From CAVPCZ01 sp963702445 (GTDB taxonomy: Bacteria > Bacteroidota > Ignavibacteria > UBA10030 > UBA6906), in the NCBI GenBank assembly GCA_963702445.1, contig CAVPCZ010000009.1, positions 124,001 through 188,000 of the forward strand: 64,000 nucleotides of DNA, given 5' to 3'. The stretch's first letter is position 1, and each line of letters starts with the position of its first letter. Positions 20,558 to 30,752 of the stretch are shown here, in pieces. The translations under genes and the position numbers were made by a program. The notes under the pieces were generated by a model. It was not told the DNA's origin and searched no databases. It worked only from the letters and a program-made list of their open reading frames with translations.

Positions 20558-22927
20558 ATGATGATTGTCCACCGCTTGCTTGTCGTCTTGTTGCTGTTGT
20601 CCATTGTTGTTCCCGCCTCATCACAAACTCCCCCCAAGCGGGAATTCCGCGCGGCATGGGTGGCCTCGGTCACGAATCTGGACTGGCCCACCACGCCGGG
20701 TGGAACCCCGGCAACACAGAAGAACGCAGCTGGTGGATCTCCTGGATGGATTGCAGGCGGCCGGCATCAACGTCATCATTTTCCAGGTCCGGCCGGAATG
20801 TGATGCGCTGTATGCGTCCCCCTATGAGCCCTGGTCGTACTACCTGACGGGTGCGCAGGGTGCCGGGCCGAACCCCGCATATGATCCGCTGCAGTTTGCG
20901 GTGGAAGAAGCACACAAACGGGGGATGGAATTGCACGCCTGGTTCAACCCCTACAGGGCCGTGCGAAGCATCGGCCAGTATCCCATCGCCGCATCGCATG
21001 TTTCCGTAGCGCATCCGGACTGGATCCTGACGTTTCCCAGCACGAAGCTCAAGATCCTGAATCCGGGACTTCAGGCCGTGCGGGACCATGTGGCCAGGGT
21101 TGTTGCAGACATGGTCAGACGGTACGATGTGGACGGCGTCCACGCTGACGACTATTTCTACCCCTATGATCCCATCATTACGAACGAAGACGCCGCCACA
21201 TTCGCGGCATACCCGAGAGGTTTTGTCAACGTCGGCGACTGGCGGCGCGACAACGTCAACCTGCTTATGAAGATGGTCACCGACAGCATCGCGGCCATCA
21301 AACCTTATGTCAAGTTCGGCATGAGCCCGTTCGGCATCTGGAAGAACGGCGTCCCTCCGGGAATCATCGGTCTGGATGCGTACAACACCATCTACGGAGA
21401 CGCGATCGCCTGGCTGCAGCAACGGAGCGTCGACTACCTGACACCGCAGCTCTACTGGCCGATCGGTGGCAACCAGGACTATACGCGACTGATGAACTGG
21501 TGGGCCGATTCCTGTGGCAACAACGGACGCCATCTCTATCCGGGACACGGCGCATATCGCATCACTTCCTGGTCCGCAAGCGAACTGCCCGCGCAGATAC
21601 GTCTGAACAGGGGGAATCCCAAGGCCGGCGGGAGCGTGTTCTTCCGGGCGTATCAGGGTATCCTGGACAACCCGAAGGGGTTCCTGGATTCCCTGCGGAA
21701 TGACTTCTACAGGTATCCTTCGCTCCTGCCATCGATGGCATGGAAAGATGTTGTGCCACCCTACATGCCGCGGAACATCCGGTACGAAAAACCGTCACCG
21801 GCGGAAACCGCAGCCCTCCTCTGGGATCTTCCGCTCACGGCACCCGATGGCGATTCCGCCTCGCGCTATGCTGTCTACCGGTTTGATCATACCCCCGCAC
21901 TTCCGGGGGACCTGGCCGATGCGAAACACCTGCTGGCTGTCGTGGGCGCGCGGCGGTACACGCCGCCGACTCCCCCCCCGGCGGAACGTATTCGTACGTT
22001 GTCACCTCGCTCGACCGCAATTTCAACGAAAGCGAACCCAGCAATGTGTTGGTGCTCGGGCCGCCGCCGGTGCCGGTCCTGGCTACGCCCGCGAACGGAA
22101 CACCCGCAGTCGCCGAGAGTGTCCTGGTCACCTGGCGGAGTGTGGCACTCGCCTCTTCCTATCATCTGCAGGTGTCGATGGATTCATCCTTCACAGCGGC
22201 GTTCGTTGTGAATGATTCCACAATCGCCGATACTGTGAAGACGGTGCGCGGATATGCGGGACTCTCCACTGTCTACTGGCGTGTTCGCTCGAAGAACGGC
22301 GCCGGCACGTCAGCCTACTCGGGTGCGTTTGCATTCACCTCCGGGTTCCCTGCGGTGACAGTGACCCTGTACCCGCCCAATTCGGCGCTTGACATTCCCG
22401 TGCAAACGCCCCTCCGCTGGGGCAACACCGCCGGAGCCACCTCCTACCGCGTGCAAATGGCCCTCTCATCCGCCTTTGCGCCAACGGTTGTAGACACGGC
22501 GAACCTGAGTGATACGACGTTCACACCCGCGCTCCTCGACTACTACAAGATCTACTTCTGGAGGGTCAAGGCCTCCAATACCCTCGGGGCCGCGGAATGG
22601 TCTCCCTACTTCCGTTTCCGCACAGTGCAGGTGACGGCAGTGGAGCGCCAGGATGAGGTGCCGGGGGCGTATGCCCTGAGCCAGAACTATCCGAACCCGT
22701 TCAATCCCACGACCACCATTCAGATCGCTGTGCCCTCCGCGGGGCGAGTCGTTGTGAAGGTGTTTGACGTCCTGGGGAAGGAAGAAGCCACGCTTGTGGA
22801 CGCCGATATGCCGGCAGGCTCGTACACGGTCACGTTCGATGCAAGTCGTCTGGCAAGCGGGACGTACTTCTACCGGATGCAGGCGGGGGAGTTTGTGGCG
22901 ACGAAGCGGATGCTCGTGCTGCGATAG
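20558..22927 (+). CDS. GHL10 family glycosidase (DigH/YngK-like) with T9SS tail, two frameshifts
   Basis: A purine-rich AGGAG/AAGGA region precedes the ATG at 20558, and a signal peptide follows. The mature protein opens with F-R-A-A-W-V-A-S-V-x-N-L-D-W-P, the hallmark of glycosyl-hydrolase-like family 10. Downstream are F-Q-V-R-P-x-x-D-A-L-Y, W-F-N-P-Y-R, D-G-V-H-x-D-D-Y-F-Y-P and P-F-G-I-W, which line the TIM barrel cleft. E. coli DigH of this family cuts denuded peptidoglycan strands left by amidases, and two amidases are encoded further along. After the barrel come fibronectin III-like repeats and a T9SS module ending in M-L-V-L-R, about 789 residues in all. Shifts lie near 20725 and at a run of eight C near 21972. 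It is the first gene of the cell-wall cluster. Confidence 0.8.
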
Positions 22928-22955
22928 TGGAAGAGAATCACACAAAGGCGTTTCT

Positions 22956-24202
22956 ATGAAACTGATGAGAGGCGGACGTAAATGGATCGGCGTCGGGATG
23001 ATCATGGCCTGTCTCTGTCTGGCGGCCGGCCCGGCGACGACCGCCGGAATTGCAGAGACAACGGGGGCAGGTATGATAGGCGATCTGATTAAAGAAGCAA
23101 AACAGAAACTGGCACCGGACCGGCGGACTGCGGTGTTCGATGTCCATGCCGAGACGCGGGGCTCCTTGACCGTCCTGACAGGTGAAATTCATAGCGCGGC
23201 TCTGAAAGAACAACTGCTCGACTTCCTGAAAGAGAAAGGCGTCACATCCATCGTCGACAGCATTACAGCGCTGCCGCAACCATCCCTCGGCGAAAAGACC
23301 CGTCGCGGTGGTCAGCCTCAGCGTCGCCAATATCAGAACCAGGCCTGACCATCCTGCGGAAATGGGCACACAGGCAATACTGGGAACCCCTCTGCGGGTC
23401 CTGAAGAAGGAACAGGGAGGATGGTACTATGTCCAGACACCCGACGGGTATCTGGGATGGACGGACGACCGGATCGTGCTGATGACGGAGAGCGGAATTT
23501 GCCGCCTGGAGCCGGTTGCCCAGGGTGATCATCACTACAGAATGGACCATCGCGCGGGAAAAGCCGGAGGCCGGGAGCCAGGCGGTCAGCGACCTGGTGG
23601 CCGGATGTCTCCTTGCGCTCAAGGCGGATGCCGGTGCCTTCTATGAAGTCGGGTATCCTGACGGACGAAGTGCCTTTGTACGGAAGGACGAAGCAGCTCC
23701 CTATGCCGGGTGGCTGGAGCGAACACAGGCGACGCCGGAAACGATTGTGAGCACGGCAAAACGGTTCTTCGGAGTACCCTATTTCTGGGGCGGCACGTCC
23801 GCGAAAGGCATGGATTGTTCCGGATTCACCAAGACTGTCCATTTTCTGAACGGCCTGCTCCTTCCACGGGATGCAAGCCAGCAGGTCTTCGTCGGTGAGC
23901 TTGTGGAGACGGCCGGCGATATGAACCTTCGCCCGGGCGATCTGCTCTTCTTCGGGTTCAAGGCGACGGCCGAGCGACCGGAGCGTGTGACGCACGTCGC
24001 CATCTCCCTCGGAGGGAAACGGTTTATCCACGCTTCAGGGGGGGAGGGGGTGCGCATCAATAGTCTGGATCCCGGGGACGCAGACTACAGTGAATTCCGT
24101 GAGGAGACATTCCTCCGGGCAAAGAGAATCCTCGGCGCAGCAAAAGAACCCGGTGTGATGTCCTTGAGGGAGCTCCCGTACTATGGCAGACAAGCAGACT
24201 AG
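22956..24202 (+). CDS. NlpC/P60 endopeptidase with SH3-like domains (YkfC-like), two frameshifts
   Basis: The start at 22956 opens a signal peptide. The joined product (about 415 residues) has an N-terminal region, two bacterial SH3-like domains (V-S-L-S-V-A-N-I-R and W-Y-Y-V-Q-T-P-D-G-Y-L-G-W) and a C-terminal NlpC/P60 domain with the catalytic Cys in G-M-D-C-S-G-F, His in V-T-H-V-A-I and a third polar residue near F-I-H-A-S. This build matches gamma-D-glutamyl-L-diamino-acid endopeptidases that release L-Ala-D-Glu from stem peptides. The next gene, overlapping by 20 nt, is the epimerase that acts on that same dipeptide, as in the Bacillus ykf operon. Shifts lie near 23310 and 23520. Confidence 0.8.
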
Positions 24203-25361
24203 GGCTCTCCCCCGGGGCGGGGAGGGGGAGTCCGGGCAGAGTGCGACGCGGCGTGATTTCCTCCGTTATGTAACTCTCGCCGGGGCAGCGGTGGCTCTCG
24301 GCCCGCGCAGCGGCGGTTTTCCTTCTTTCACCATTCCGGTCAACGACATGAAACTCCGATTCTATCCCTACACGCTCGAACTGAAACACGTCTTCACCAT
24401 CGCCACCAGTTCCCGCACCACCACACCCGTAATGATGGTAGAAGTAGAACAGGATGGTATCGTCGGATACGGCGAAGCCTCCATGCCTCCCTATCTGGGT
24501 GAAAGCCAGGAAAGCGCTCGTGCCTTCCTCTCGAAAGTGGACCTTTCGCGGTTTTCCTCCCCGTACACGCTTGAAGACGTACTGGCGGAGATCGATGCCA
24601 TCGCCCCCGGGAACCCGGCCGCAAAAGCCGCGGTGGACATAGCCCTCCACGACTGGATCGGAAAGAAATTCGGGCAGCCCTGGTTCCGTATCTGGGGTCT
24701 GGAACCGGCCAAAACCCCGGTGACCTCCTTCACCATCGGAATCGACTCACAGGAGGTCGTGCGGCAGAAGACCCGCGAGGCGGATATCTATAAGGTGTTG
24801 AAGGTGAAACTGGGCCGCGACACGGACAGGATGATGATCGAAACCATCCGCGAGGTATCGGACAGTCCGATTTCGGTGGACGTCAACCAGGGGTGGAAGG
24901 ACCGGAATGTCGCCCTGAAGATGATCGAGTGGCTGGCCACAAAGAATATCCTTTTCGTGGAACAGCCGATGCCGAAGGAACAGGTGGACGACATCGCCTG
25001 GCTCCGCGAGAAAAGCCCGCTGCCGTTGATCGGGGACGAGAGCGTGCAGCGCCTTCCCGACGTGCGGAAGGCCTGGGGTGTGTACGACGGCGTGAACATC
25101 AAGCTGATGAAGTGCACCGGGATGCGCGAGGCCTACAAGATGATCACGCTGGCCAGGGCGCTCGAGATGAAGGTGATGATCGGCTGCATGACCGAAACCT
25201 CCTGCGCCATTTCCGCAGCCGCGCAGATGTCGCCGCTGGTGGATTGGGCCGATCTGGACGGCGCGGTGCTCATCAAGAACGACCTGTTTGACGGCGCAAC
25301 GATCGTGAACGGCAAGGTCACGCTTCCCGACCGCCCGGGGATCGGCGTTGTGAAGCACTAG
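24183..25361 (+). CDS. L-Ala-D/L-Glu dipeptide epimerase with a Tat signal
   Basis: A 392-residue enolase-superfamily enzyme. The capping domain is followed by the barrel with the two catalytic Lys (in V-L-K-V-K-L-G and in N-I-K-L-M-K), metal ligands Asp (S-V-D-V-N-Q-G-W), Glu (F-V-E-Q-P) and Asp (I-G-D-E-S), and a late D-L-D triad (W-A-D-L-D-G) equal to the D-x-D that binds the dipeptide amino group in Ala-Glu epimerases. The expected reaction is L-Ala-D-Glu to L-Ala-L-Glu (EC 5.1.1.20). Residues 22-28 read T-R-R-D-F-L-R followed by a mild hydrophobic stretch, a twin-arginine signal; known YkfB/YcjG enzymes are cytosolic, so this is unusual. The start overlaps the upstream NlpC/P60 gene by 20 nt. 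Confidence 0.88.
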   Translation: MADKQTRALPRGGEGESGQSATRRDFLRYVTLAGAAVALGPRSGGFPSFTIPVNDMKLRFYPYTLELKHVFTIATSSRTTTPVMMVEVEQDGIVGYGEASMPPYLGESQESARAFLSKVDLSRFSSPYTLEDVLAEIDAIAPGNPAAKAAVDIALHDWIGKKFGQPWFRIWGLEPAKTPVTSFTIGIDSQEVVRQKTREADIYKVLKVKLGRDTDRMMIETIREVSDSPISVDVNQGWKDRNVALKMIEWLATKNILFVEQPMPKEQVDDIAWLREKSPLPLIGDESVQRLPDVRKAWGVYDGVNIKLMKCTGMREAYKMITLARALEMKVMIGCMTETSCAISAAAQMSPLVDWADLDGAVLIKNDLFDGATIVNGKVTLPDRPGIGVVKH

Positions 25362-25470
25362 CCCCGGGAGTTTCCGCGCCCGTGCGCAACAGGCGCGAAT
25401 GGATGTTCCCCATGCGGTCACCGTATCTTTGGGCAGAGAGGACAACGCGCCACACCGACGAGGTAAGCCA

Positions 25471-26622
25471 TTGAGCACTCCGACACAGCAATCACGTCTC
25501 CTCTCGCTCGACGCATTCCGCGGAGCGACAATCGCCGGTATGATCCTCGTCAATAACCCCGGCACCTGGGGGGACATCTATCCCCAGCTCCGGCATGCCG
25601 CCTGGCACGGTTGGACGTTTACCGATTTCATTTTCCCGTTCTTCCTCTGGATCGTCGGCGTTGCCATGACGCTCTCCTTTGCCAGACGCGTCGAGCAGGG
25701 GGCGGACAAGAAGCACCTCCTCCTGCACGTTTTGCGCCGGGCGGCCATCATCTTCGGGTTGGGGCTGTTCCTGAACGGTTTTCCCTTCGGGCTGCTGTTC
25801 GGACACAACTTCTCGTGGGAGCAGATCAGGATCCCCGGCGTTCTTCAGCGCATCGCCGTCTGCTACCTCATCGCAAGCACGATCTTCATGTATTCGGGCA
25901 TCCGCGGTCAGATTGCCTGGATCGTGGGGCTCCTGGCCTCCTACTGGCTCATGATCACCCTGATCCCCGTTCCCGGCTACGGCGCCGGCATTCTCGAGCC
26001 TCTGGGAAGTCTGGCCTGGTATGTTGATTCGAATCTTCTTGCCGGCCATACCTGGAGGGGTGCTCCTGTGCCGGGATTCGATCCCGAGGGGATTTTGAGC
26101 ACCATCCCGGCTATTGCGACGACACTGCTCGGTGTTCTCACCGGCCACTGGCTGCGGACCGACCGCTCGCGGGAGGAAAAAACCGCCTGGATGTTTGTCG
26201 CAGGGAATTTCTTTCTCCTCCTGGGTGCGATTCTGGACATCTGGATGCCGATCAACAAAGGACTCTGGACCAGCAGCTACGTCGTGTTCATGGGGGGCTG
26301 GGCGCTCGTGTGCCTCGCCATGTTCTACTGGCTGATCGACGTCAAAGGGTATACGAAGTGGGCGACGCCTTTTGTCATCTACGGAATGAACGCGATTACC
26401 GTCTTCGTCCTCTCCGGACTCGTGGCAAAGTCCATGGGACTGATCCGCTGGACGCAGGCGGACGGGACGGTGATCTCGCTGCAGCGGTACCTGTACACGA
26501 ACCTGTTCGCGCCCCTTGCCAGCCCCTTGAATGCATCACTGCTCTGGGCGGTCTGTTTTATTACGGTCATGTTCGGCGTGGTCTGGTTGATGTGGAAGAA
26601 GAAGTGGTTTCTGAAAGTATAA
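25471..26622 (+). CDS. Integral membrane acetyltransferase of the NagX/HGSNAT (DUF5009) type
   Basis: I favour the TTG at 25471 as start: GAGGT lies about 5 nt upstream and the conserved family start S-R-L-L-S-L-D-A-F-R-G follows within ten codons; an ATG at 25399 would add 24 poorly conserved residues. The 383-residue protein has about ten membrane segments and the family landmarks I-L-V-N-N-P-G-T-W, W-H-G-W-T-F-T-D-F-I-F-P-F-F-L and F-V-I-Y-G-M-N-A. Relatives include heparan-alpha-glucosaminide N-acetyltransferase and bacterial NagX. In this setting it may acetylate glucosamine or a cell-wall amino sugar across the inner membrane; substrate and direction are inferred from neighbours. Confidence 0.78.
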   Translation: MSTPTQQSRLLSLDAFRGATIAGMILVNNPGTWGDIYPQLRHAAWHGWTFTDFIFPFFLWIVGVAMTLSFARRVEQGADKKHLLLHVLRRAAIIFGLGLFLNGFPFGLLFGHNFSWEQIRIPGVLQRIAVCYLIASTIFMYSGIRGQIAWIVGLLASYWLMITLIPVPGYGAGILEPLGSLAWYVDSNLLAGHTWRGAPVPGFDPEGILSTIPAIATTLLGVLTGHWLRTDRSREEKTAWMFVAGNFFLLLGAILDIWMPINKGLWTSSYVVFMGGWALVCLAMFYWLIDVKGYTKWATPFVIYGMNAITVFVLSGLVAKSMGLIRWTQADGTVISLQRYLYTNLFAPLASPLNASLLWAVCFITVMFGVVWLMWKKKWFLKV

Positions 26623-26640
26623 CGGAGTGAAACGCCGCGA

Positions 26641-28365
26641 ATGCGAATGAACACACTCATCCAAACCATCATCCTTATGGCAACAGTACCGGTATTGGCC
26701 GCCGCACAGCCTTCACAGGATGCACTTCTCAAAGAGATTCAGAAGTTCGAACGGGAATACGGCGGCCATCTGGGTGTGATGGCCAAGAATCTCAAGACGG
26801 GTGAGGAGTTCCGCTACAACGCCGGGGAACGGTTTCCCACCGCGAGTGTCATCAAACTCCCCGTGATGGTGGCGTATTACCAGGCGGTCAGCGAAGGGCG
26901 GATCGATCCCCAGCTGCGCATCACGCTTACCGCGTCGGACAAAAAGCCGAGCCTGTTGCAGCAGCTCGGGGACGGTCTGACCATGACCATCCAGGATGCC
27001 GTCCGGCTGATGATCGTGCTGAGCGACAACACCGCAACGAACCTTGTGCTTGACCGGCTTGCGGATACGCACGCCGCCCGGCTGCAGACGGTAAATGACC
27101 TGATGACCCGTCTCGGCCTCAAGAACACACGCTTGTTGAACCGCCTCTATACCTGGGACACAAAGCAGCCGACGCCCGAGGGGATCCGGTATGGCATCGG
27201 GGTTTCAACGCCCGAGGATATGGCCGTGCTCATGGAGCGTCTGTACCGGAAGACCCTCATCAATGAAAAGGCTTCAGAGGCGATGACCGAGGTGCTGCAG
27301 GCGCAGTTCTATGACGACATGATCCCGCGGCTGCTTCCCGCGCAAGAGTGTGAGCGGCTCTCGGTTGCACACAAGACCGGATTCGTGCAGGAGACCAAAG
27401 TGGATGTCGGGCTGATCCTTTCGGACCGCGCGGATATCGCGATGGCGATTTTCATCGACAAGCACCCCGATCATGCCGAAGGCCTGAACAACACCGCCCT
27501 TCTCCTGGCCGGGTTCGTCTCGCGGGCCATCTGGAATCACTTCACCGGCATGACGGGGTACACGCCCGGCCGGGTGAATACGGCACATGTGGACTGGAAC
27601 ATGATTCCGGGCGGCAAGTGGGGGATCTGGCGCTCACCGGCCGCACCCTTCCCGCATCCGGAGAGGGCCAATGGTCTGACACGTTCGGACGGCACGCACT
27701 ACCCCCGCTTTCCTCATTACGCAGACAGCAGTCTTGTGGTGTTTGTGCCCGAAAAACTGAAGCCGTCGGACAACGGCGTGAACCTGATTGTCCACTTCCA
27801 CGGCCATCTGAACGACAACATGAATGTGCTGGAGAGATACCGGATACCCCAGACCCTGGTTGCAGAACGAACCAATGCCATTCTGGTGCTTCCACAGGGA
27901 CCCTACCGTGCGCGCGATTCGTTTTGCGGGAAGATGGAAGATCCCGGCGGACTCGAACGCATGGTGAACGACGTCCTGGCGACGATGAAGAAGGAAGAAG
28001 TCCTCAAGGAAGCAAAACTGGACAAGCTCATTCTTTCCGCCCATAGCGGCGGGTACCGTCCGGTGGCGTTCTGCCTGGACCGGGGCGGGCTCAACGCGCA
28101 CATCACAGACCTCTTTCTCTTTGACGCGTTCTACGGCAACTTCGAATTCTATCAAGCGTGGTTGCTCGGGGGCAAAGGGATCATTAATGCAGCGTATACC
28201 GATCACCTGGCGGAAGAACACACCTCGTTTGCAGCCGGCCTTGATCCGCAGGCGGCGCGGCGTTTTCTCAGCACGCACACACCGGTGGACCACGATCGGG
28301 TTCTGCAGGAATTTCTCCGCCCGTGGCTGGCGCAGCTCCCCGGGACCTGGAGAATCACACCCTAA
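26641..28365 (+). CDS. Class A beta-lactamase-like serine hydrolase fused to an alpha/beta-hydrolase-like domain
   Basis: 574 residues with a signal peptide (cleavage after Ala-Ala-Ala-Gln). Residues 30-300 form a penicillin-recognising serine hydrolase: S-V-I-K (nucleophile and base), S-D-N in L-S-D-N-T-A-T-N, and K-T-G in A-H-K-T-G-F. Residues 310-574 form a second domain with strand V-N-L-I-V-H-F-H-G-H, V-L-P-Q-G-P-Y and the nucleophile-elbow-like S-A-H-S-G-G-Y, typical of esterase-like alpha/beta hydrolases. The fusion sits between NagX-like and NagB-like genes, so action on peptidoglycan peptides or esters is likelier than antibiotic resistance. An alternative start is the Met two codons downstream. 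The frame is intact. Confidence 0.75.
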   Translation: MRMNTLIQTIILMATVPVLAAAQPSQDALLKEIQKFEREYGGHLGVMAKNLKTGEEFRYNAGERFPTASVIKLPVMVAYYQAVSEGRIDPQLRITLTASDKKPSLLQQLGDGLTMTIQDAVRLMIVLSDNTATNLVLDRLADTHAARLQTVNDLMTRLGLKNTRLLNRLYTWDTKQPTPEGIRYGIGVSTPEDMAVLMERLYRKTLINEKASEAMTEVLQAQFYDDMIPRLLPAQECERLSVAHKTGFVQETKVDVGLILSDRADIAMAIFIDKHPDHAEGLNNTALLLAGFVSRAIWNHFTGMTGYTPGRVNTAHVDWNMIPGGKWGIWRSPAAPFPHPERANGLTRSDGTHYPRFPHYADSSLVVFVPEKLKPSDNGVNLIVHFHGHLNDNMNVLERYRIPQTLVAERTNAILVLPQGPYRARDSFCGKMEDPGGLERMVNDVLATMKKEEVLKEAKLDKLILSAHSGGYRPVAFCLDRGGLNAHITDLFLFDAFYGNFEFYQAWLLGGKGIINAAYTDHLAEEHTSFAAGLDPQAARRFLSTHTPVDHDRVLQEFLRPWLAQLPGTWRITP

Positions 28366-28383
28366 CATCAGCACGGGATCATT

Positions 28384-30748
28384 ATGCCACTGAAGAACTA
28401 CGACACCTCCTCCTCGGTTGAGGCGTACGAGCTTGCCAAAACCGGCCGGCGGTTTATCTACCCGCCCAGGGAAAAGATCAAGATTATTGAAGTCGAAAAC
28501 TTCCCCCTTCTGGGAAAACTGACGGCTTTCCGCTTCATCGAGTGGGTGTTGAAAAACCCCGGCGGCGTGATTTCCCTGCCGACCGGGAAGACTCCCGAAC
28601 ACTTCATCAAGTGGGTGACACGAATCCTGGAGCGATGGGAAACACCGGACATCAGGAATTACTTCGATCAATACGGGATCGATGCCTCCCGCAAGCCCGA
28701 TATGGGGAGTCTGACGTTTGTGCAGATCGATGAATTCTATCCGATGGATGCACAGCAGCAGAATAGTTTTTTCTGGTACGTCAATGAATTCTATATCAAC
28801 GGGTTCGGTCTGAGGCCGGAGAAAGCGATTCTTATCGATGCAACGGATCTGGGCCTCCCCTCCGGGACGACGATGCAGCAGATGTTCCCGAACAACATCG
28901 TCGATCTCAGCCTGCGCGTCCGCCAGACACGGACGGACCAGGAACAGCGTCAGAAGGAAGTGATCAACAGGGTGGACGAATTCTGCATGGAGTACGAGCG
29001 GAAGATCCGCGAGATGGGCGGCATCGGCTTCTTCCTGGGCGGTATCGGCCCTGACGGCCATATCGCCTTCAACGTGCGCGGATCCAGCGTCTATTCCGTA
29101 ACGCGGCTCACCGGAACAAACTACGAAACGCAGGCCGCGGCCGCGACGGATCTGGGAGGAATCGAGATCTCCCGGAGCCGGCTGGTGATCACCATCGGCC
29201 TTGCGACCATCACCCATAATCCCACCGCCACCGCGATCATCATCGCGGCGGGCGATGCCAAGGCGCCCATCGTTGCAGCGGCTATCCAGAACGGGAAAAG
29301 TCCGCAGTACCCCGCATCCGTCCTGCAGGATCTGGAGGGCGGACGGATGTACCTGACAAAAGGCGCTGCGAAGCCACCTCGTGGAGCGCCGGTTTGAGGA
29401 CTTCTGCAAGAAAGAAACGCTCGACGGATGGAGATGTGGACGATGTTGTCGTCCCTCTCGCGCTGTCCAGGAACAAGGAAATCAGCCTCCTCACGGACCA
29501 GGATTTCGCTGCTGACCGTTTTGGCGCGGAACTGTTGCGGAAGGTCGGGAAAGAATTCGCACGACGTGGCGGAAACGACACGAGCAACGGTTGATAGCAA
29601 AGGTCGATCGCGGTCTCGGGCCAGGTGAGCAAGACGGTGTTCCTGCACACCGAACCGCACCACGACGACATCATGCTCGGCTACCTCGCGCACATCTATC
29701 ACCTCGTGCGCGATCCCAGCAACAAGCACTACTTTGCCAATCTGACCTCCGGCTTCACGGCCGTCTCGAATCCGCTCTGCCTGAGTATCATCAGCAACCT
29801 GGAGAAGTACATCGAGGGCACGGATTTCCAGCGCTGTTGAAGGAGGGATACTTCAGCCCGAAGCACGGCTCGAGGCGGATGGAAGACGTGTATCTCTATC
29901 TGGACGGTGTCGCCGCAAACAGCGAAGAGAAGAAGAGCGAGGGGGAAGCGCGCCGTATGCTGCGGAATCTGATCGAAGTATATCGAGACCAGCGACATGC
30001 GCGTCCTCCGTCTGCGCGTGAGGGAACTGCACGAGTATTTCGTCACCCAGTATCCCGGCGCGAAGGATCCCCCCGATATCCAGGTCTTCAAGGGGACGAT
30101 CCGTGAGTGGGAGGTGGAGCTGCTCTGGGCATACTTCGGCATCGACGCCATCGGCCATCTCGGCCCTGCGCCTGGGTTTCTACAAGGGAGACATCTTCTC
30201 CGAAGAACCGGAAGTGGACCGCGATGTCATCCCGATTTTCCAGCTGATCAAGAAGGTGAAACCGAACGTTCTTTCGGTGGCGTTTGATCCGGAAGGGAGC
30301 GGTCCCGACACACACTACAAGGCGCTGCAGGCGGTTGCCGAGGCGCTGCGAATGTACGAAAAGGAAAGCGGCGACACCACGATGCGCGTCTGGGGCTACC
30401 GAAACGTCTGGTACCGCTTCCGCCCGTCGGAGGCTGACCTGATGGTGCCGGTATCGCTCAACTCCCTGTCCCTCCTGCACACGGCGTTCATGAACTGCTT
30501 CGGTTCCCAGAGTGCCGCGTCGTTCCCGAGCTATGAATACGACGGGCCGTTCTCCGAACTCGCCCAGAAGATCCAGGTGGAACAGTACGATATGATGAAG
30601 ACCTGTCTGGGGAAGGAATTTTTCCAGCACCATGAACCACCCGCGCATGCGCGCGGCACGGGGGATGATCTTCCTGAAGGAGATGAATCTGCCGGAGTTC
30701 TACGAGAAGGTTCGCGAATTGAAGAAGATCACCGAGGCGAAGGACTGA
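28384..30748 (+). CDS. nagB: Glucosamine-6-phosphate deaminase (NagB) fused to a PIG-L-type deacetylase domain, frameshifted
   Basis: The N-terminal 330 residues are intact NagB: phosphate loop L-P-T-G-K-T-P, V-Q-I-D-E-F (proton-transfer Asp), and F-L-G-G-I-G-P-D-G-H-I-A-F-N with the catalytic Asp-Gly-His. They convert glucosamine-6-phosphate to fructose-6-phosphate and ammonia (EC 3.5.99.6). The frame then shifts near 29385, but coding continues through a PIG-L/LmbE-like domain (H-T-E-P-H-H-D-D-I-M-L-G, the His-Asp-Asp zinc motif) to a TGA at 30746-30748; further shifts lie near 29595, 29840, 29985, 30165 and 30640. The fused product is about 788 residues. Long NagB-PIG-L proteins are known in Bacteroidota. 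The added domain could remove the N-acetyl group, since no nagA is seen here. Confidence 0.75.
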
Positions 30749-30752
30749 GACC

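Noticed and set aside
26641..28365. Antibiotic-resistance beta-lactamase call for this gene and those at 44824 and 52209
   Set aside because: S-x-x-K hydrolase motifs alone do not show beta-lactam hydrolysis; domain fusions and neighbours point to wall metabolism.
27634..29409. 591-codon minus-strand frame opposite the serine hydrolase and NagB genes
   Set aside because: The plus strand carries complete catalytic motifs over the same bases, and the antisense product has no recognisable domain.
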